Positions 34,401 through 42,496 of a DNA stretch of 53,369 nucleotides are shown piece after piece. The notes beneath the pieces are model-generated. The model worked only from the letters and a program-made list of their open reading frames with translations. It was not told the DNA's origin and did no database searches. Position numbers and translations under genes: made by a program. How positions within the stretch are numbered: the stretch's first letter is position 1; each line of letters starts with the position of its first letter. The DNA is from Allobosea sp. Root483D1 (GTDB lineage Bacteria; Pseudomonadota; Alphaproteobacteria; Rhizobiales; Beijerinckiaceae): the NCBI RefSeq assembly GCF_001429505.1, contig NZ_LMJW01000017.1:352-53720 (forward strand), written 5' to 3'.

Positions 34401-34504
34401 TTTCGATCAGCCCAAGCGCCACGCTCAGCCTAGCCTATACCGCCCAGCTCGCGCAGGACACACAGGACCATGCCTTCAAGGCGAACCTTGCCGTCAGGTT
34501 CTGA
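31424..34504 (+). CDS. autotransporter (type Va secretion) with T5SS/PEP-CTERM-type repeats and C-terminal beta-barrel
   Basis: This is a 1026-residue outer-membrane protein. A long N-terminal export region (about 55 residues, hydrophobic core GLLALASPIVLSLGAG, cleavage near PGAAQD) leads into a passenger. It has six tandem ~50-residue repeats (DNA 31691-32599) of the pattern GxLTVxxGGxV...IG...G...VTGAGSxWANSxxLxVGxxGx, and a degenerate seventh. Next come an autotransporter-associated beta-strand repeat (VSGGTLGIDGKLGG to NGGTIAPGNSIGTLTVNG) and a C-terminal autotransporter barrel of about 270 residues starting near WGQGYGSWGR and ending in the outer-membrane signature NLAVRF. GGAGGA at 31415-31420 fixes the start at 31424, not 31403. 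The likely role is surface adhesion; no protease motif is seen. Confidence 0.92.
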   Translation: MSTFMQRVFRSASAPIAPAGSPVLGVARSLSARGLLALASPIVLSLGAGTIPGAAQDAFIDGGLAVTVPSGQPSPWLINGTLVVGATSAGTLQVEAGGQVGDINGYIGFGGASHGIAIVTGSNSLWSNSNDLLVGIAGRGELTVANGGQVRNVLGFIGYNSGSHGVAAVTGAGSLWANSGDLYIGTAGQGVLAVMNGGQVRNTYGLLGYFADSTGTVTVTGAGSLWANSLGIAVGESGTGTLTIADGGRVESGGTGSAIGDLAGSRGTATVTGANAIWANSSILIIGNLGSGALTIANGGRVESGRSYIGGVASGSGSATVSGAGSVWSVMNEDLLVGFAGRGALTVSAGGRVQNNWATIGSLGGSIGSVVVIGQNSTWANSRRIAVGEAGAGTLTITAGGLVSAQSVVVAANAGSTGTLNIGAASTEAAMAAGVLQAGGLGFGSGNGRLVFNHTGGNYDFTLPINGLGRIDHLAGVTHLSGDSSGFSGTTVVSGGTLGIDGKLGGLVDLRLGGRLQGTGTITGNFVANGGTIAPGNSIGTLTVNGAYVQNAGTVYEVEVDPGTVTSDRIQVHGNAMLANGAAVLVINYTGAAYVAGQRYTILTSTGLSGSYGADIAIGPILSLRNSTDATNAYLTVVQTNTAGGIGGTGNEQAVGQAVDSLPTGNAAQTGVYNQASLDAARRALGQLSGEIHASARAVLVDESWLLRAAVNDRLRSAFGTVGSSPMATLSYGFTADLAPRIQGAMPRLPAAERFAVWGQGYGSWGRTSSDGNAASLSRSTGGLLVGADAAVLENLRLGVVAGYSRTQFDVNRRLSSGESDNYHLGLYGGGQFGALSLRTGLSYTWHDLSTRRGIVAAGLGDTLRAGYDAGTAQAFGELGYRIEFGQVAFEPFAGLAYVVLRSDGFTERGGAAALSSGSDDTGLGYATLGLRAATTTRLAGADLTLRGGLGWRHAFGDVDPKTTLAFTGSNPFSISGLPIARNAALLEAGLGLSISPSATLSLAYTAQLAQDTQDHAFKANLAVRF
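31691..32599 (+). repeat. six tandem in-frame repeats (150-156 bases each) in the autotransporter passenger
   Basis: Units are 50, 50, 50, 52, 51 and 50 residues long, each beginning G-x-L-x-V/I and carrying GG(Q/R)V near position 10 and S-x-W near position 36. They are conserved as protein but clearly diverged in DNA, so they are old repeats, not recent duplications. A worn seventh copy begins at 32600. Confidence 0.8.
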
Positions 34505-34993
34505 ACGCGAAGGAGAAGCTCGGCTAAGCGGGACAAAACCGTCGGACGTCGTTTTCCGAGAGCCTCTAGCCGTGCGGACCAACCCCAGCCCATGGAACTG
34601 GATACCCTTCGCGCGATACAAGTAGCACGACCGAGCAGTCAGGTGCGTCAAGAGCCGTCTCGTCGAGCTTGACGAGTCCCTCGAAGCGCCGGGTCCCCGA
34701 CCTCTTGTCCTCGTCGAGTTCGTAAGCGCGTTGGTCAGGATCTTCCAATCGCTTCTGAAAGCAGCCCGAACCTCAGCGCCTCAGTTATTCTTGAACGAGG
34801 GTGGCAGGCCCGAATCTGTAATAGGCGCCTTGGTCTCCGGTAAAAGCTCGATGAGCATCGTCCGGGCGCGCAGCCCAACGTCCGCTTTCCGGCAGCGGTC
34901 TAAGGTCAGGAAATGGCGAATATTGGCTCCAAGAGGCGCAATTGGCGCTATGCAGGCGTTGGTCGTTACTTTTTTGTCTAGGCCGCCGGAATT
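34505..34993. other. 489-base interval between the autotransporter and tctA, no confident gene
   Basis: The two flanking genes converge. I see no RNA gene or mobile-element end. A minus-strand open frame (34566 to about 34772) encodes an acidic stretch with high third-position GC in its first half but has only a TTG start and no ribosome site; it may be a gene remnant. Composition is lower in GC than the flanking genes, for example the T-rich run near 34967. Confidence 0.4.
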
Positions 34994-36499
34994 TCAGGTC
35001 TCTTCTATGAGAGCGGCCTTCCGGTTTCGCATGATCGTCGGCGACAGCATTGCAAGCAGCATGACTGCGACGATGCCCAGCAGCACCGCGCTGATCGGGC
35101 GCTGCAGGAAGACCGAGAAATCCCCCTCGGACAGCAGCATAGCGCGGCGGAAGTTCTCCTCGAGCTGCGGACCGAGCACCAGCCCCAGCAGCAGCGGAGC
35201 CGGCTCGACGCCGACCTTGATGAAGAAGTAGCCGATGGCCGCGCAGCCCAGCATCAGCCAGACATTGAACAGGCTGTTGGCGACGCCATAGGTGCCGATG
35301 CAGCAGAACAGAACGACCGCCGGGAAGAGCAGGCGATAGGGGATCTTCAGCATCGAGATCCACAGCCCGACCAAGGGCAGGTTGATCACCAGCAGCATCA
35401 GATTGCCGACCCACATCGAGGCGATCACGCCCCAGACCAGCTTCGGCTGCTCGGTCAAGATCTGCGGGCCGGGCTGGATGCCCTGCATCATCAGCGCGCC
35501 GATCATCAGCGCCATCAGCGCGTTTGCCGGGATGCCGAGCGTCAGCAGCGGGATGAAGCTGGTCTGGGCGCCGGCATTGTTGGCTGCTTCCGGGCCGGCG
35601 ACGCCCTCGATCGCGCCCTTGCCGAAGCGGGAGGGGTCCTTCGCCAGCTTCTTCTCGAGCGCATAGGAGGAGAAGGGCGGCAGCGCCGCCCCACCACCCG
35701 GCAGGACGCCAAGCACCGAGCCGAGCGCCGTACCGCGGACCATGGCTGGAAAGGCCGCCCGCAGATCGGCCCGGCTCGGAATCAGGCTGCGGATCGATTG
35801 GCTCACGACGCGCCGTTCCGCCGGGCGCTCCAGATTGGCGATGATCTCTCCGAGGCCAAACAGGCCCATGGCGACCGGAACGAAGTCGAGCCCGTCGGAG
35901 AGTTCGGCGACCCCGAACGTCATGCGCGCCGCGCCCGAGCTGACATCGACCCCGACGAGGCCGAGCAGAAGGCCGAGCAGCACCATCGCCAGGGATTTGG
36001 CGACCGAGCCATGCGCCAGGACGACGGCGGCGATCAGACCGAGCACGAGTAGGCTGAAATACTCGACCGCCGTGAACTTCAGCGCCAGCACCGACAGCGG
36101 CACGCTCATCACGGCGATGACGACAGTCGCCACCGTACCGGCAAAGAACGAGGCGAGCGCCGCGATCGCCAGGGCCGTGCCGGCCTTGCCCTGCTTGGCC
36201 ATCTCGTGGCCGTCGATGCAGGTGACGACCGAGGAGGTTTCGCCCGGCACGTTGACGAGGATGGCGGTGGTCGAGCCGCCGTACTGCGCGCCGTAGAAGA
36301 TGCCGGCGAGCATGATCATGGCGCCGGGCGGCGACAGGCCGAAGGTGAAAGGCAAAAGCAGGGCGACGGTCGGGATCGGGCCGATGCCGGGCAGCACGCC
36401 GATGGCTGTGCCGATCACGACGCCGAGCAGGCACAGGCCGAGATTGTTCAGCTCGAGCGCGGTCGAGAGCCCGAGCAGCAGGTTGTCGAAGAGTTCCAT
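34994..36499 (-). CDS. tctA: tripartite tricarboxylate transporter permease TctA
   Basis: This is a 501-residue, ~12-helix permease. The conserved N-terminal GVVIGTAIGVLPGIGPIPTVALLLPFTFGL and GIFYGAQYGGSTTAILVNVPGE motifs define TctA, and KGAIEGVAGPEAANNAGAQTSFIPLLTLGIPAN is its second repeat. It imports carboxylates delivered by the binding protein. The genes run tctC-tctB-tctA with gaps of 14-15 bases. The ribosome site is weak. Confidence 0.95.
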   Translation of the reverse strand: MELFDNLLLGLSTALELNNLGLCLLGVVIGTAIGVLPGIGPIPTVALLLPFTFGLSPPGAMIMLAGIFYGAQYGGSTTAILVNVPGETSSVVTCIDGHEMAKQGKAGTALAIAALASFFAGTVATVVIAVMSVPLSVLALKFTAVEYFSLLVLGLIAAVVLAHGSVAKSLAMVLLGLLLGLVGVDVSSGAARMTFGVAELSDGLDFVPVAMGLFGLGEIIANLERPAERRVVSQSIRSLIPSRADLRAAFPAMVRGTALGSVLGVLPGGGAALPPFSSYALEKKLAKDPSRFGKGAIEGVAGPEAANNAGAQTSFIPLLTLGIPANALMALMIGALMMQGIQPGPQILTEQPKLVWGVIASMWVGNLMLLVINLPLVGLWISMLKIPYRLLFPAVVLFCCIGTYGVANSLFNVWLMLGCAAIGYFFIKVGVEPAPLLLGLVLGPQLEENFRRAMLLSEGDFSVFLQRPISAVLLGIVAVMLLAMLSPTIMRNRKAALIEET

Positions 36500-36514
36500 C
36501 GGGAGCTTGAGCCT

Positions 36515-36964
36515 TCAGCGCGGCCAGACAGGCACGGGCAGCGCCAGCACCTTGACGAAGAGAAGGACGGCCGCTGCCGAAAGGGCCAGCGCGAAGGGCA
36601 GGCTCTCGCGAAGACGCCCCTCGCGGGTTGCAAAGCTCGCCAGGATGACGGTGACGACCGCGGCGACGGCAAGCCCCAGCCGCTCGGCGGTCAGCACGAA
36701 GACGCCGACCGCGCCGAGCACGGCGAGCAGCGGACGCAGCTGGACGGCATCGATCGCGACCGCCGCCCGCCTGACGCCGCGCACGCAGAAGAACAGGCCG
36801 AAGCCCAGAAGGCCGAGCGCGACGGCGCGAGGCATGTAGCCCGCGCCCATATCGGCGGCGTGGCCGACGACGAGCTTGCGGGTCGCAATGAGCGTGCCCG
36901 CTGCGACCGCCGCGAGGAACAGGCCGAAGAGCAGGTCCTGCCAGTCGATCCTGGAACGCGTCAT
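36515..36964 (-). CDS. tctB: tripartite tricarboxylate transporter small subunit TctB
   Basis: This is a 149-residue membrane protein with four predicted helices (for example LLFGLFLAAVAAGTLIATRK, AVALGLLGFGLFFCVRG and AVAAVVTVILASF). The sequence AADMGAGYMPRAVALGLLGFGL matches the conserved G-x-G-x-x-P motif of TctB. It is the accessory subunit of TctA, placed as usual between the binding-protein and large-permease genes. Confidence 0.92.
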   Translation of the reverse strand: MTRSRIDWQDLLFGLFLAAVAAGTLIATRKLVVGHAADMGAGYMPRAVALGLLGFGLFFCVRGVRRAAVAIDAVQLRPLLAVLGAVGVFVLTAERLGLAVAAVVTVILASFATREGRLRESLPFALALSAAAVLLFVKVLALPVPVWPR

Positions 36965-36978
36965 CGGCCGAACTCCGC

Positions 36979-37968
36979 TCAGCTGCCCTTGATGCCGGCT
37001 TCACGGATGATGCCGCCCCAGCGCGTGGTCGCATCGCTCAGCCAGCTCGCGAACTCGGCCGGGGTGCCGGCGCGGACGACGCCGCCCTGCTCGGCGATCT
37101 TGTCCTTGATCTCCGGCATCGCGAGGATCTTGCCGATCTCGGCGTTGAGGCGCGCGACCATCGCCGGCGGCGTGCCGGCGCGGGTCAGGATGCCCTGCCA
37201 GGTGCCTGCGTCGCCGCCAGGCAGGCCGACTTCCTTGAAGGTCGGAAGCCCCGCGACGCGCTCCTCGCCGGTGACGGCGAGACCGACGAGTTGCTTGTTC
37301 GAGACGAAGGGCAGTGTCGCGGTCGAACCGTTGATGATGACGCCGCTTTCGCCGGAGACCACGGCCCGCGAGGCTGCCGCACCGCCTTTGTAGGGCACGT
37401 TCTTCCACTGGATGCCGAGTTCCTTGGCCATCTGCACCGCGGTGATGTGATTGGCCGCGCCGACCCCGGAATTCGCGACCGCGAGCTTGTTTGGATTGGC
37501 TTTGGCGTAGGCGATCAGCTCCTGCGCCGACTTGGCCGGAATGGATTCATGCACCGCCAGCACATAGGGGCCGAACATCACCATCGAGACCGGTGCAAGA
37601 TCCTTGACGGGATCGTAGGTCAGGTCGGAGAACAGGCTCGGCGCGGTCGCGAGCGAGCCGACATCCATCAGCAGCAGGGTGTGGCCATCGGGCGGCGCCT
37701 TGGCGACGGCGTCGGCGCCGAGATTGCCGGCAGCGCCCGGCTTGTTCTCGATCACCACGGACTGGCCGATTGCGGCCGAGAGCTTGGGGGCGATCAGGCG
37801 GGCGAGAATGTCGGAGGTTCCGCCGGGCGCGAATGGCACGACGAGCCGGACGGGGCGCTCGAAATTCTGGGCCGCGATGGGCGGGCCGGCCAGCGCTACG
37901 CTGGCGAATGCTGCCAGAACGAGGCTTTTCTTGAGGGACGCTGCGAAGCGGAATCTGGGTGGGATCAT
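36979..37968 (-). CDS. tctC: tripartite tricarboxylate transporter substrate-binding protein (Bug family, TctC)
   Basis: This is a 329-residue periplasmic protein with a Sec signal (MIPPRFRFAASLKKSLVLAA, cleaved near IAAQNF). The Bug signature VRLVVPFAPGGTSDILARLIAPKL and the conserved IENKPGAAGNLGADAVAKAPPDGHTLL are clear. It should bind a carboxylate for TctAB encoded immediately downstream. AGGAGGAA just before ATG 37968 sets the start; the longer frame upstream is excluded. Confidence 0.94.
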   Translation of the reverse strand: MIPPRFRFAASLKKSLVLAAFASVALAGPPIAAQNFERPVRLVVPFAPGGTSDILARLIAPKLSAAIGQSVVIENKPGAAGNLGADAVAKAPPDGHTLLLMDVGSLATAPSLFSDLTYDPVKDLAPVSMVMFGPYVLAVHESIPAKSAQELIAYAKANPNKLAVANSGVGAANHITAVQMAKELGIQWKNVPYKGGAAASRAVVSGESGVIINGSTATLPFVSNKQLVGLAVTGEERVAGLPTFKEVGLPGGDAGTWQGILTRAGTPPAMVARLNAEIGKILAMPEIKDKIAEQGGVVRAGTPAEFASWLSDATTRWGGIIREAGIKGS

Positions 37969-38210
37969 GATTTCCTCCTGGGGGCGCAAGCCCGGCCCGG
38001 TGGCCGGATTGCGAGGGCGCAAGCAATCTGAAAGCTGCCTTGTCCGCCGCAGGATAGGTCAGGCACGATGCGTCGATGAGTTAGATTGGCAATGGAACGA
38101 TGTCTTTTTTGGATCGCACGATAGCGGCAAAGAGCTTGCCGGAGCTTGGCGGCCGCCTAATCTCGCCAGCAGACGACAAAAGTCGCGACGGGGATCTTCG
38201 GGAGGACATG
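37969..38210. promoter_or_regulatory. divergent promoter region between tctC and a second Bug gene
   Basis: This 242-base gap contains CACGATGCGTCGAT (38064-38077), which recurs exactly at 41282-41295 before the lactonase gene, and the small dyad ATTGGCAAT (38084-38092). Both are candidate sites for the LysR regulator encoded at 39251 or another local regulator. Confidence 0.4.
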
Positions 38211-39203
38211 ATGAGCAGATCGATCACGCGCCGCGCGGCTCTCAGCCTCGCAGGCGGCGCCGTCGTAGCGCCGCTGGTTTCGCGTGGCAGCTTCGGACAG
38301 GCCTATCCGACCAAGCCGGCGACGGTGATCATTCCGTTCGGGGCCGGCGGCACGACTGACCTCGTCGGGCGCATCATCTGCGAGAAGCTGACGCAGCGGC
38401 TCGGCAAGGCCTTCGTCATCGAAAACCGGGCCGGTGCTGGCGGCAATACCGGCGTCGCCGCGCTCTCCCATGCCACGCCCGACGGCTATACGATCGGCAT
38501 GACGACGCCCTCGACGCATGGGATCAACCCGAACCTCTACAAGGAAAAGCTGCCCTTCAAGCCGTTCGAGGATTTCGAGTTCCTGTCGCTGGCCTCGTCG
38601 CAGCCGAACTTCCTGTGCATCCATCCCTCGATCCCGGCGCAGAACGTCGCCGAGCTCATCGCCTATCTGAAGGCCAATCCGGGCAGGGAGAATTTCGGCT
38701 CCTCCGGCATCGGCACCTCGATCCACCTCTCCGGCGAGCTGTTCATGCAGCTGGCCGGCGTGACGATGCAGCACGTCACCTATCGGTCTTCCGGCGCGCT
38801 GGTGCAGGACCTGATCTCCGGCAACGTCAAGATCTCCTTCGACAACTTCACCTCGCCCTATCCCCACTACAAGGCGGGCACGCTGCGCGGGCTCGCCGTC
38901 ACAACCCTTGAAAGGGCCAAGATCGCGCCGGAGGTGCCGACGCTCGCCGAGACGCTGCCGGGCTTCGACATCAGCTCCTGGAACGGCTTCCTCGCACCGA
39001 AGGGCACGCCGAAGGAGATCTGCGACAGGCTCACCGGCGAGATGCAGGCCGTGCTGAAGGACCCGGCGGTGGTCTCGCGCTTCGAGGAATTGGGCGCGGC
39101 AGCGACGCCATCCAGCGGCGCGGAGGCCAGAAAGAAGGCCGAGACCGAGATCGCCAAGTTCAAGGGCATCATCGACAAGGCCGGGATCACCATCCAGAAC
39201 TGA
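38211..39203 (+). CDS. Bug-family periplasmic substrate-binding protein
   Basis: This 330-residue second TctC-like protein has a twin-arginine-type signal (MSRSITRRAALSLAGGAVVA). The mature protein shows VIIPFGAGGTTDLVGRIICEKL and IENRAGAGGNTGVAALSHATPDGYTIG. It is divergent from the tctCBA operon and upstream of a LysR gene and kdgD, so its ligand may be a sugar acid such as glucarate, imported through the neighbouring TctAB. GGAGG at 38201-38205 is five bases from ATG 38211, which I prefer to 38208 and to the longer frame from 38100. Confidence 0.92.
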   Translation: MSRSITRRAALSLAGGAVVAPLVSRGSFGQAYPTKPATVIIPFGAGGTTDLVGRIICEKLTQRLGKAFVIENRAGAGGNTGVAALSHATPDGYTIGMTTPSTHGINPNLYKEKLPFKPFEDFEFLSLASSQPNFLCIHPSIPAQNVAELIAYLKANPGRENFGSSGIGTSIHLSGELFMQLAGVTMQHVTYRSSGALVQDLISGNVKISFDNFTSPYPHYKAGTLRGLAVTTLERAKIAPEVPTLAETLPGFDISSWNGFLAPKGTPKEICDRLTGEMQAVLKDPAVVSRFEELGAAATPSSGAEARKKAETEIAKFKGIIDKAGITIQN

Positions 39204-39250
39204 CATCGCGCCTCTGCCGGACCGGGCTGGCGCCGCCGGAGAGGCTGGAC

Positions 39251-40168
39251 ATGTTCGAGTTGAGCCAGCTGCGCTGCTTCGTCGCCGTCGCCGAGGAGCT
39301 GCATTTCGGCCGGGCGGCGGTGCGTCTCAACATGACGCAGCCGCCGCTGAGCCGTCAGATCCAGATCCTCGAGCGGGTACTCGACGTGGTGCTGCTGGAG
39401 CGGAGCAACCGGACGGTGAAGCTCACCCCGGCGGGTGAGAGCTTTCTCGCGGAGGCTCGCCACCTGCTCAAGCTCGCCGAGAGCGCGGCGCTGCTCGCCA
39501 AGCGCGTGGCGAACGGCAAGGCCGGGTCGATCAATATCGGCTTCACCGCGACCTCGGCCTATTCCTACGTGCCGGAGCTTGTCGCCGCCTGCCGCCGCGA
39601 ACTGCCCGATGTCGAGGTCTCGCTGAAGGAAATGGTCAGCGGCGACCAGCTCAAGCGGCTGGATTCGGGCGAGATCGACATCGGCCTGCTGCGCCCGCCG
39701 ATACCGCGCAACGGACTCAGCGCTTTTCGCGTCACGGCCGAGCCCTTGATTGCCGCCGTCAACGCCGACCACGCGCTGGCGCGCTCCGAGACGATCGCGA
39801 TCGAAGACCTCGCGGCCGAGCCCTTCATCATGTACGCGCCGTACGAGGCGCGCTACTTCCACGACCTGCTCGTCGAGCTGTTCTCGCGGGCAGGGCTCGT
39901 GCCGAATTATGTCCAGCATCTGGCTCAGATCCACTCGATCCTCGCCATGGTCCATTCCGGGGTAGGCGTCGCGCTGGTGCCGCAGGCCGCGATGAACCTG
40001 CGTTTCAGCGGCGTCGTCCTGCGCCCGATCGACCTGCCGAAGCAGAGGCCGGCGGAGCTGTTCTTCGTCAGCCGGGAGGACAATGACAACCCGCTCCTGC
40101 CGACCGTTGCGGCGCTGGCGCGGGGATTGGCTCAGGACCCGGCGAAAGCCGGCCGAACGATCCAATGA
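39251..40168 (+). CDS. LysR-family transcriptional regulator
   Basis: This is a 305-residue regulator. The N-terminal winged helix-turn-helix (LRCFVAVAEELHFGRAAVRLNMTQPPLSRQIQILE) is canonical. The effector domain (from about residue 90) has INIGFTATSAYSYVPELV. It lies between a Bug gene and kdgD on the same strand, so it probably senses a sugar acid or pathway intermediate and controls both flanking genes. GGAGAGG precedes the start. Confidence 0.94.
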   Translation: MFELSQLRCFVAVAEELHFGRAAVRLNMTQPPLSRQIQILERVLDVVLLERSNRTVKLTPAGESFLAEARHLLKLAESAALLAKRVANGKAGSINIGFTATSAYSYVPELVAACRRELPDVEVSLKEMVSGDQLKRLDSGEIDIGLLRPPIPRNGLSAFRVTAEPLIAAVNADHALARSETIAIEDLAAEPFIMYAPYEARYFHDLLVELFSRAGLVPNYVQHLAQIHSILAMVHSGVGVALVPQAAMNLRFSGVVLRPIDLPKQRPAELFFVSREDNDNPLLPTVAALARGLAQDPAKAGRTIQ

Positions 40169-40187
40169 ATGGATCGCCCGATACAGT

Positions 40188-40201
40188 GATTGGTCTCAAT
40201 C
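40188..40201. promoter_or_regulatory. dyad upstream of kdgD
   Basis: GATTG-N4-CAATC is a perfect inverted repeat 51 bases upstream of the kdgD ATG, at a distance suited to a LysR or repressor site. It resembles the smaller ATTG-N-CAAT dyad at 38084 in the divergent tctC/Bug promoter. Confidence 0.35.
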
Positions 40202-40251
40202 GGCATCGTTCTTGATCTACTCCTGCGGCTGAGTTCAGCGAGGAGCCGATC

Positions 40252-41202
40252 ATGAGCAAGATGACCCCCCAGGAGATGGCACGGCATATCGGTAACGGGC
40301 TGCTGTCGTTTCCGGTCACGCCCTTCGCCCCCGGCAATGTCTTCGACGAGGCGCGCTACCGCTCCAATCTCGACTGGCTCTGCGGCTACGACGTCGCCGG
40401 CCTGTTCGCCGCGGGCGGCACGGGCGAGTTCTTCTCGCTCTCGCCGGCCGAGGTCGTGACCGTGGTCGCGACGGCGGTCGCCGAGACCGCGGGGCGGGTG
40501 CCGGTTCTCGCCGGCGTCGGCTACGGCACGCAGATCGCGACCGAACTGGCGGCCGGGGTCGAGCAGGCGGGCGCCGACGGCATCCTGCTGCTGCCGCCCT
40601 ACCTGGTCTTCTCCGAGCAGGAGGGGCTCGCTGCCCATATCGAGGCCGTCTGCAAGGCGACTAGGCTCGGCGTCATCGTCTACAATCGCGACAACGCCAT
40701 CGTCACCGAGGAGACGCTGGCCAGGCTCTGCGAGCGCAATCCCAATCTCGTCGGCTACAAGGACGGCATCGGCGACATTGAGCTGATGACGCGCATCCAT
40801 CTGCGCATGGGCGACCGGTTGACCTATATCGGCGGCCTGCCCACCGCCGAGACCTTCGCGCTGCCCTATCTCGAAATGGGCGTGACGACCTATTCCTCGG
40901 CGGTCTTCAACTTCGTCCCGCACTTCTCGACCAAGTTCTATGCCGCAGTGCGTCGCCGCGACCGCGAGACGGTGCAGGCGGGGCTGCGTGACTTCATCCT
41001 GCCGCTGATCGCGATCCGCAACCGCAAGCGGGGCTACGCCGTCTCGATCATCAAGGCGGGGATGAAGGTGGTCGGCCGCGATTCCGGCCCCGTCCGGACG
41101 CCGTTGACCAACCTCACGCAGAGCGAGACGGAAGAACTCGCCGCCCTGGTCGCCCGGCTCGACAAGGGCGAATTCGCGACGCGCGAACTCGCCGCCGCCT
41201 GA
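40252..41202 (+). CDS. kdgD: 5-dehydro-4-deoxyglucarate dehydratase
   Basis: This 316-residue enzyme is a class I (DapA-superfamily) dehydratase/decarboxylase that converts 5-dehydro-4-deoxy-D-glucarate to 2,5-dioxopentanoate (2-oxoglutarate semialdehyde) with loss of water and CO2. The conserved LLSFPVTPF and [17 protein letters not shown] open the protein. Tyr144 (IVYNRDN) and the Schiff-base Lys170 (GYKDGIGD) are in place. [28 protein letters not shown] is specific to this family. The product is the substrate of the aldehyde dehydrogenase at 42726. GAGGAG precedes ATG. It could also act on a 2-keto-3-deoxy-pentonate made by the IlvD-type enzyme. Confidence 0.93.
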   Translation: MSKMTPQEMARHIGNGLLSFPVTPFAPGNVFDEARYRSNLDWLCGYDVAGLFAAGGTGEFFSLSPAEVVTVVATAVAETAGRVPVLAGVGYGTQIATELAAGVEQAGADGILLLPPYLVFSEQEGLAAHIEAVCKATRLGVIVYNRDNAIVTEETLARLCERNPNLVGYKDGIGDIELMTRIHLRMGDRLTYIGGLPTAETFALPYLEMGVTTYSSAVFNFVPHFSTKFYAAVRRRDRETVQAGLRDFILPLIAIRNRKRGYAVSIIKAGMKVVGRDSGPVRTPLTNLTQSETEELAALVARLDKGEFATRELAAA

Positions 41203-41281
41203 ACACCATCTCTGCGGAGACGCCGACGATGTCGCACCGGGCCGGTGCGGCATCGCTTTCGGCTGCGACGGCAACCGGCGC

Positions 41282-41302
41282 CACGATGCGTCGATTGCAT
41301 CG
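41282..41302. promoter_or_regulatory. repeat and dyad upstream of the lactonase gene
   Basis: CACGATGCGTCGAT (41282-41295) is an exact copy of 38064-38077. Here it is part of a longer dyad, CGATGC-N7-GCATCG (41284-41302), which has the T-N11-A form of LysR boxes. It lies about 110 bases before the ATG. Confidence 0.4.
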
Positions 41303-41410
41303 GTCGATACGTCATTTGAGCTGTCTCAGTGCGATCGCGGCCCTCTAACCTGCCTCCTCATAGAAGGTCGAGCTGCCGGCAAAGACGGCCGACGCCACGG
41401 GGGGACGATC

Positions 41411-42496
41411 ATGATCGCCGCGAAGAACACTGGTGTCGCCGCATTGGTTGCGGTCATGATGACGGCCATGCCTGCCACCGCGAAGACCATGGTCTATGTC
41501 TCGAACGCCGACAGCCGCGAGATCAGCGTGCTCGAACTCGACGCGCAGCTCGGCGAACTGAAGCCCGTCGAGACTGTGCCGGTGACCGGCACCGCGATGC
41601 CGATGGCGGTCTCGCCCGACAAGCGCCATCTTTATGTCTCGCTGCGCTCGCAGCCCTTCTCGGTCAGCACGTTCGCGATCGACCGGCAAAGCGGCAAGCT
41701 CGGGCTGCTGTCCACGGTGCCCCTGCCCGACAACATGGCCTATGTCGCGACCGACCGGACGGGCCGCTTCCTGCTCAGCGCCTCCTATACCGGCGACAAG
41801 ATCGCCATCAACCCGATCGACGCGCAGGGCGCCGTCGGTGCCGAGCCGGTCCAGGTCGTGCCGACCCGCAAGCACGCTCATGCGATCCTGGCCGACCGTG
41901 CCAACAAGCATGTCTTCGCCAGCAATCTCGGCGGCGACATCCTGCTGCAATACAAGTTCGACGCCATGACCGGTCGCGTCACTCCGAACGAGCCGCCCTT
42001 CGTCGAGACCAAAAAGGGCGCAGGGCCGCGCCATTTCGTCTTCAGCCCCGACGACAGGTTCGCCTATCTGGTCAACGAACTCGACGGCACGCTCAACGCC
42101 TACCGTTTCGACGCAGCCAGGGGCACCCTGGCCGAGACCGGCAGCGTCAGTATCGTACCGAGGGGTTTCCAGGGCGGCGCACCGGCCAGCGCCGAGCTTC
42201 GGATCATGCCGAACGGCCGTTTCATCTATGCGTCGGAGCGGACATCGAACACGATCGCGGCCTTCCGTGTCGACGGTGCCACCGGCGCGCTGACACCTGC
42301 CGGCAACTTCGCAACGGAGACACAGCCGCGCGGTTTCAACATCGACCAGAGCGGGCGGTTCCTGATCGCGGCCGGGCAGAAATCCGATTCCGCGACGCTG
42401 TATGCGATCGACGCCGAAAGCGGGGCGCTGAAGGAATTGAAACGCTATCCGCTCGGCAAGAACCCCAACTGGGTGGAAATCATCGATCTGCCCTAA
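41411..42496 (+). CDS. exported lactonase-family seven-bladed beta-propeller (6-phosphogluconolactonase-like)
   Basis: This is a 361-residue protein with a signal peptide (residues 1-24, hydrophobic VAALVAVMMTAMPATA) and then a propeller with repeated YVSNADSREISV, MAVSPDKRHLYVSLR, HFVFSPDDRFAYLVNE and RIMPNGRFIYASER motifs of the YbhE/Pgl lactonase family. Cytoplasmic members open sugar-acid lactones; this one appears to be periplasmic. It is next to kdgD, so a sugar-acid lactone is a reasonable substrate. The lone position after kdgD and the strong GGGGGGAC ribosome site support a separate start at 41411. Confidence 0.85.
   Translation: MIAAKNTGVAALVAVMMTAMPATAKTMVYVSNADSREISVLELDAQLGELKPVETVPVTGTAMPMAVSPDKRHLYVSLRSQPFSVSTFAIDRQSGKLGLLSTVPLPDNMAYVATDRTGRFLLSASYTGDKIAINPIDAQGAVGAEPVQVVPTRKHAHAILADRANKHVFASNLGGDILLQYKFDAMTGRVTPNEPPFVETKKGAGPRHFVFSPDDRFAYLVNELDGTLNAYRFDAARGTLAETGSVSIVPRGFQGGAPASAELRIMPNGRFIYASERTSNTIAAFRVDGATGALTPAGNFATETQPRGFNIDQSGRFLIAAGQKSDSATLYAIDAESGALKELKRYPLGKNPNWVEIIDLP

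Noticed and set aside
34566..34772. Small acidic minus-strand open frame in the autotransporter/tctA gap
   Set aside because: Some codon bias in its favour, but only a TTG start, no ribosome site and no recognised family; kept as a possible remnant, not called.
34785..37034. Long minus-strand open frame overlapping tctA and tctB in another frame
   Set aside because: Arg/Ala/Pro-rich composition and no motifs; the overlapping TctA and TctB proteins are unmistakable.
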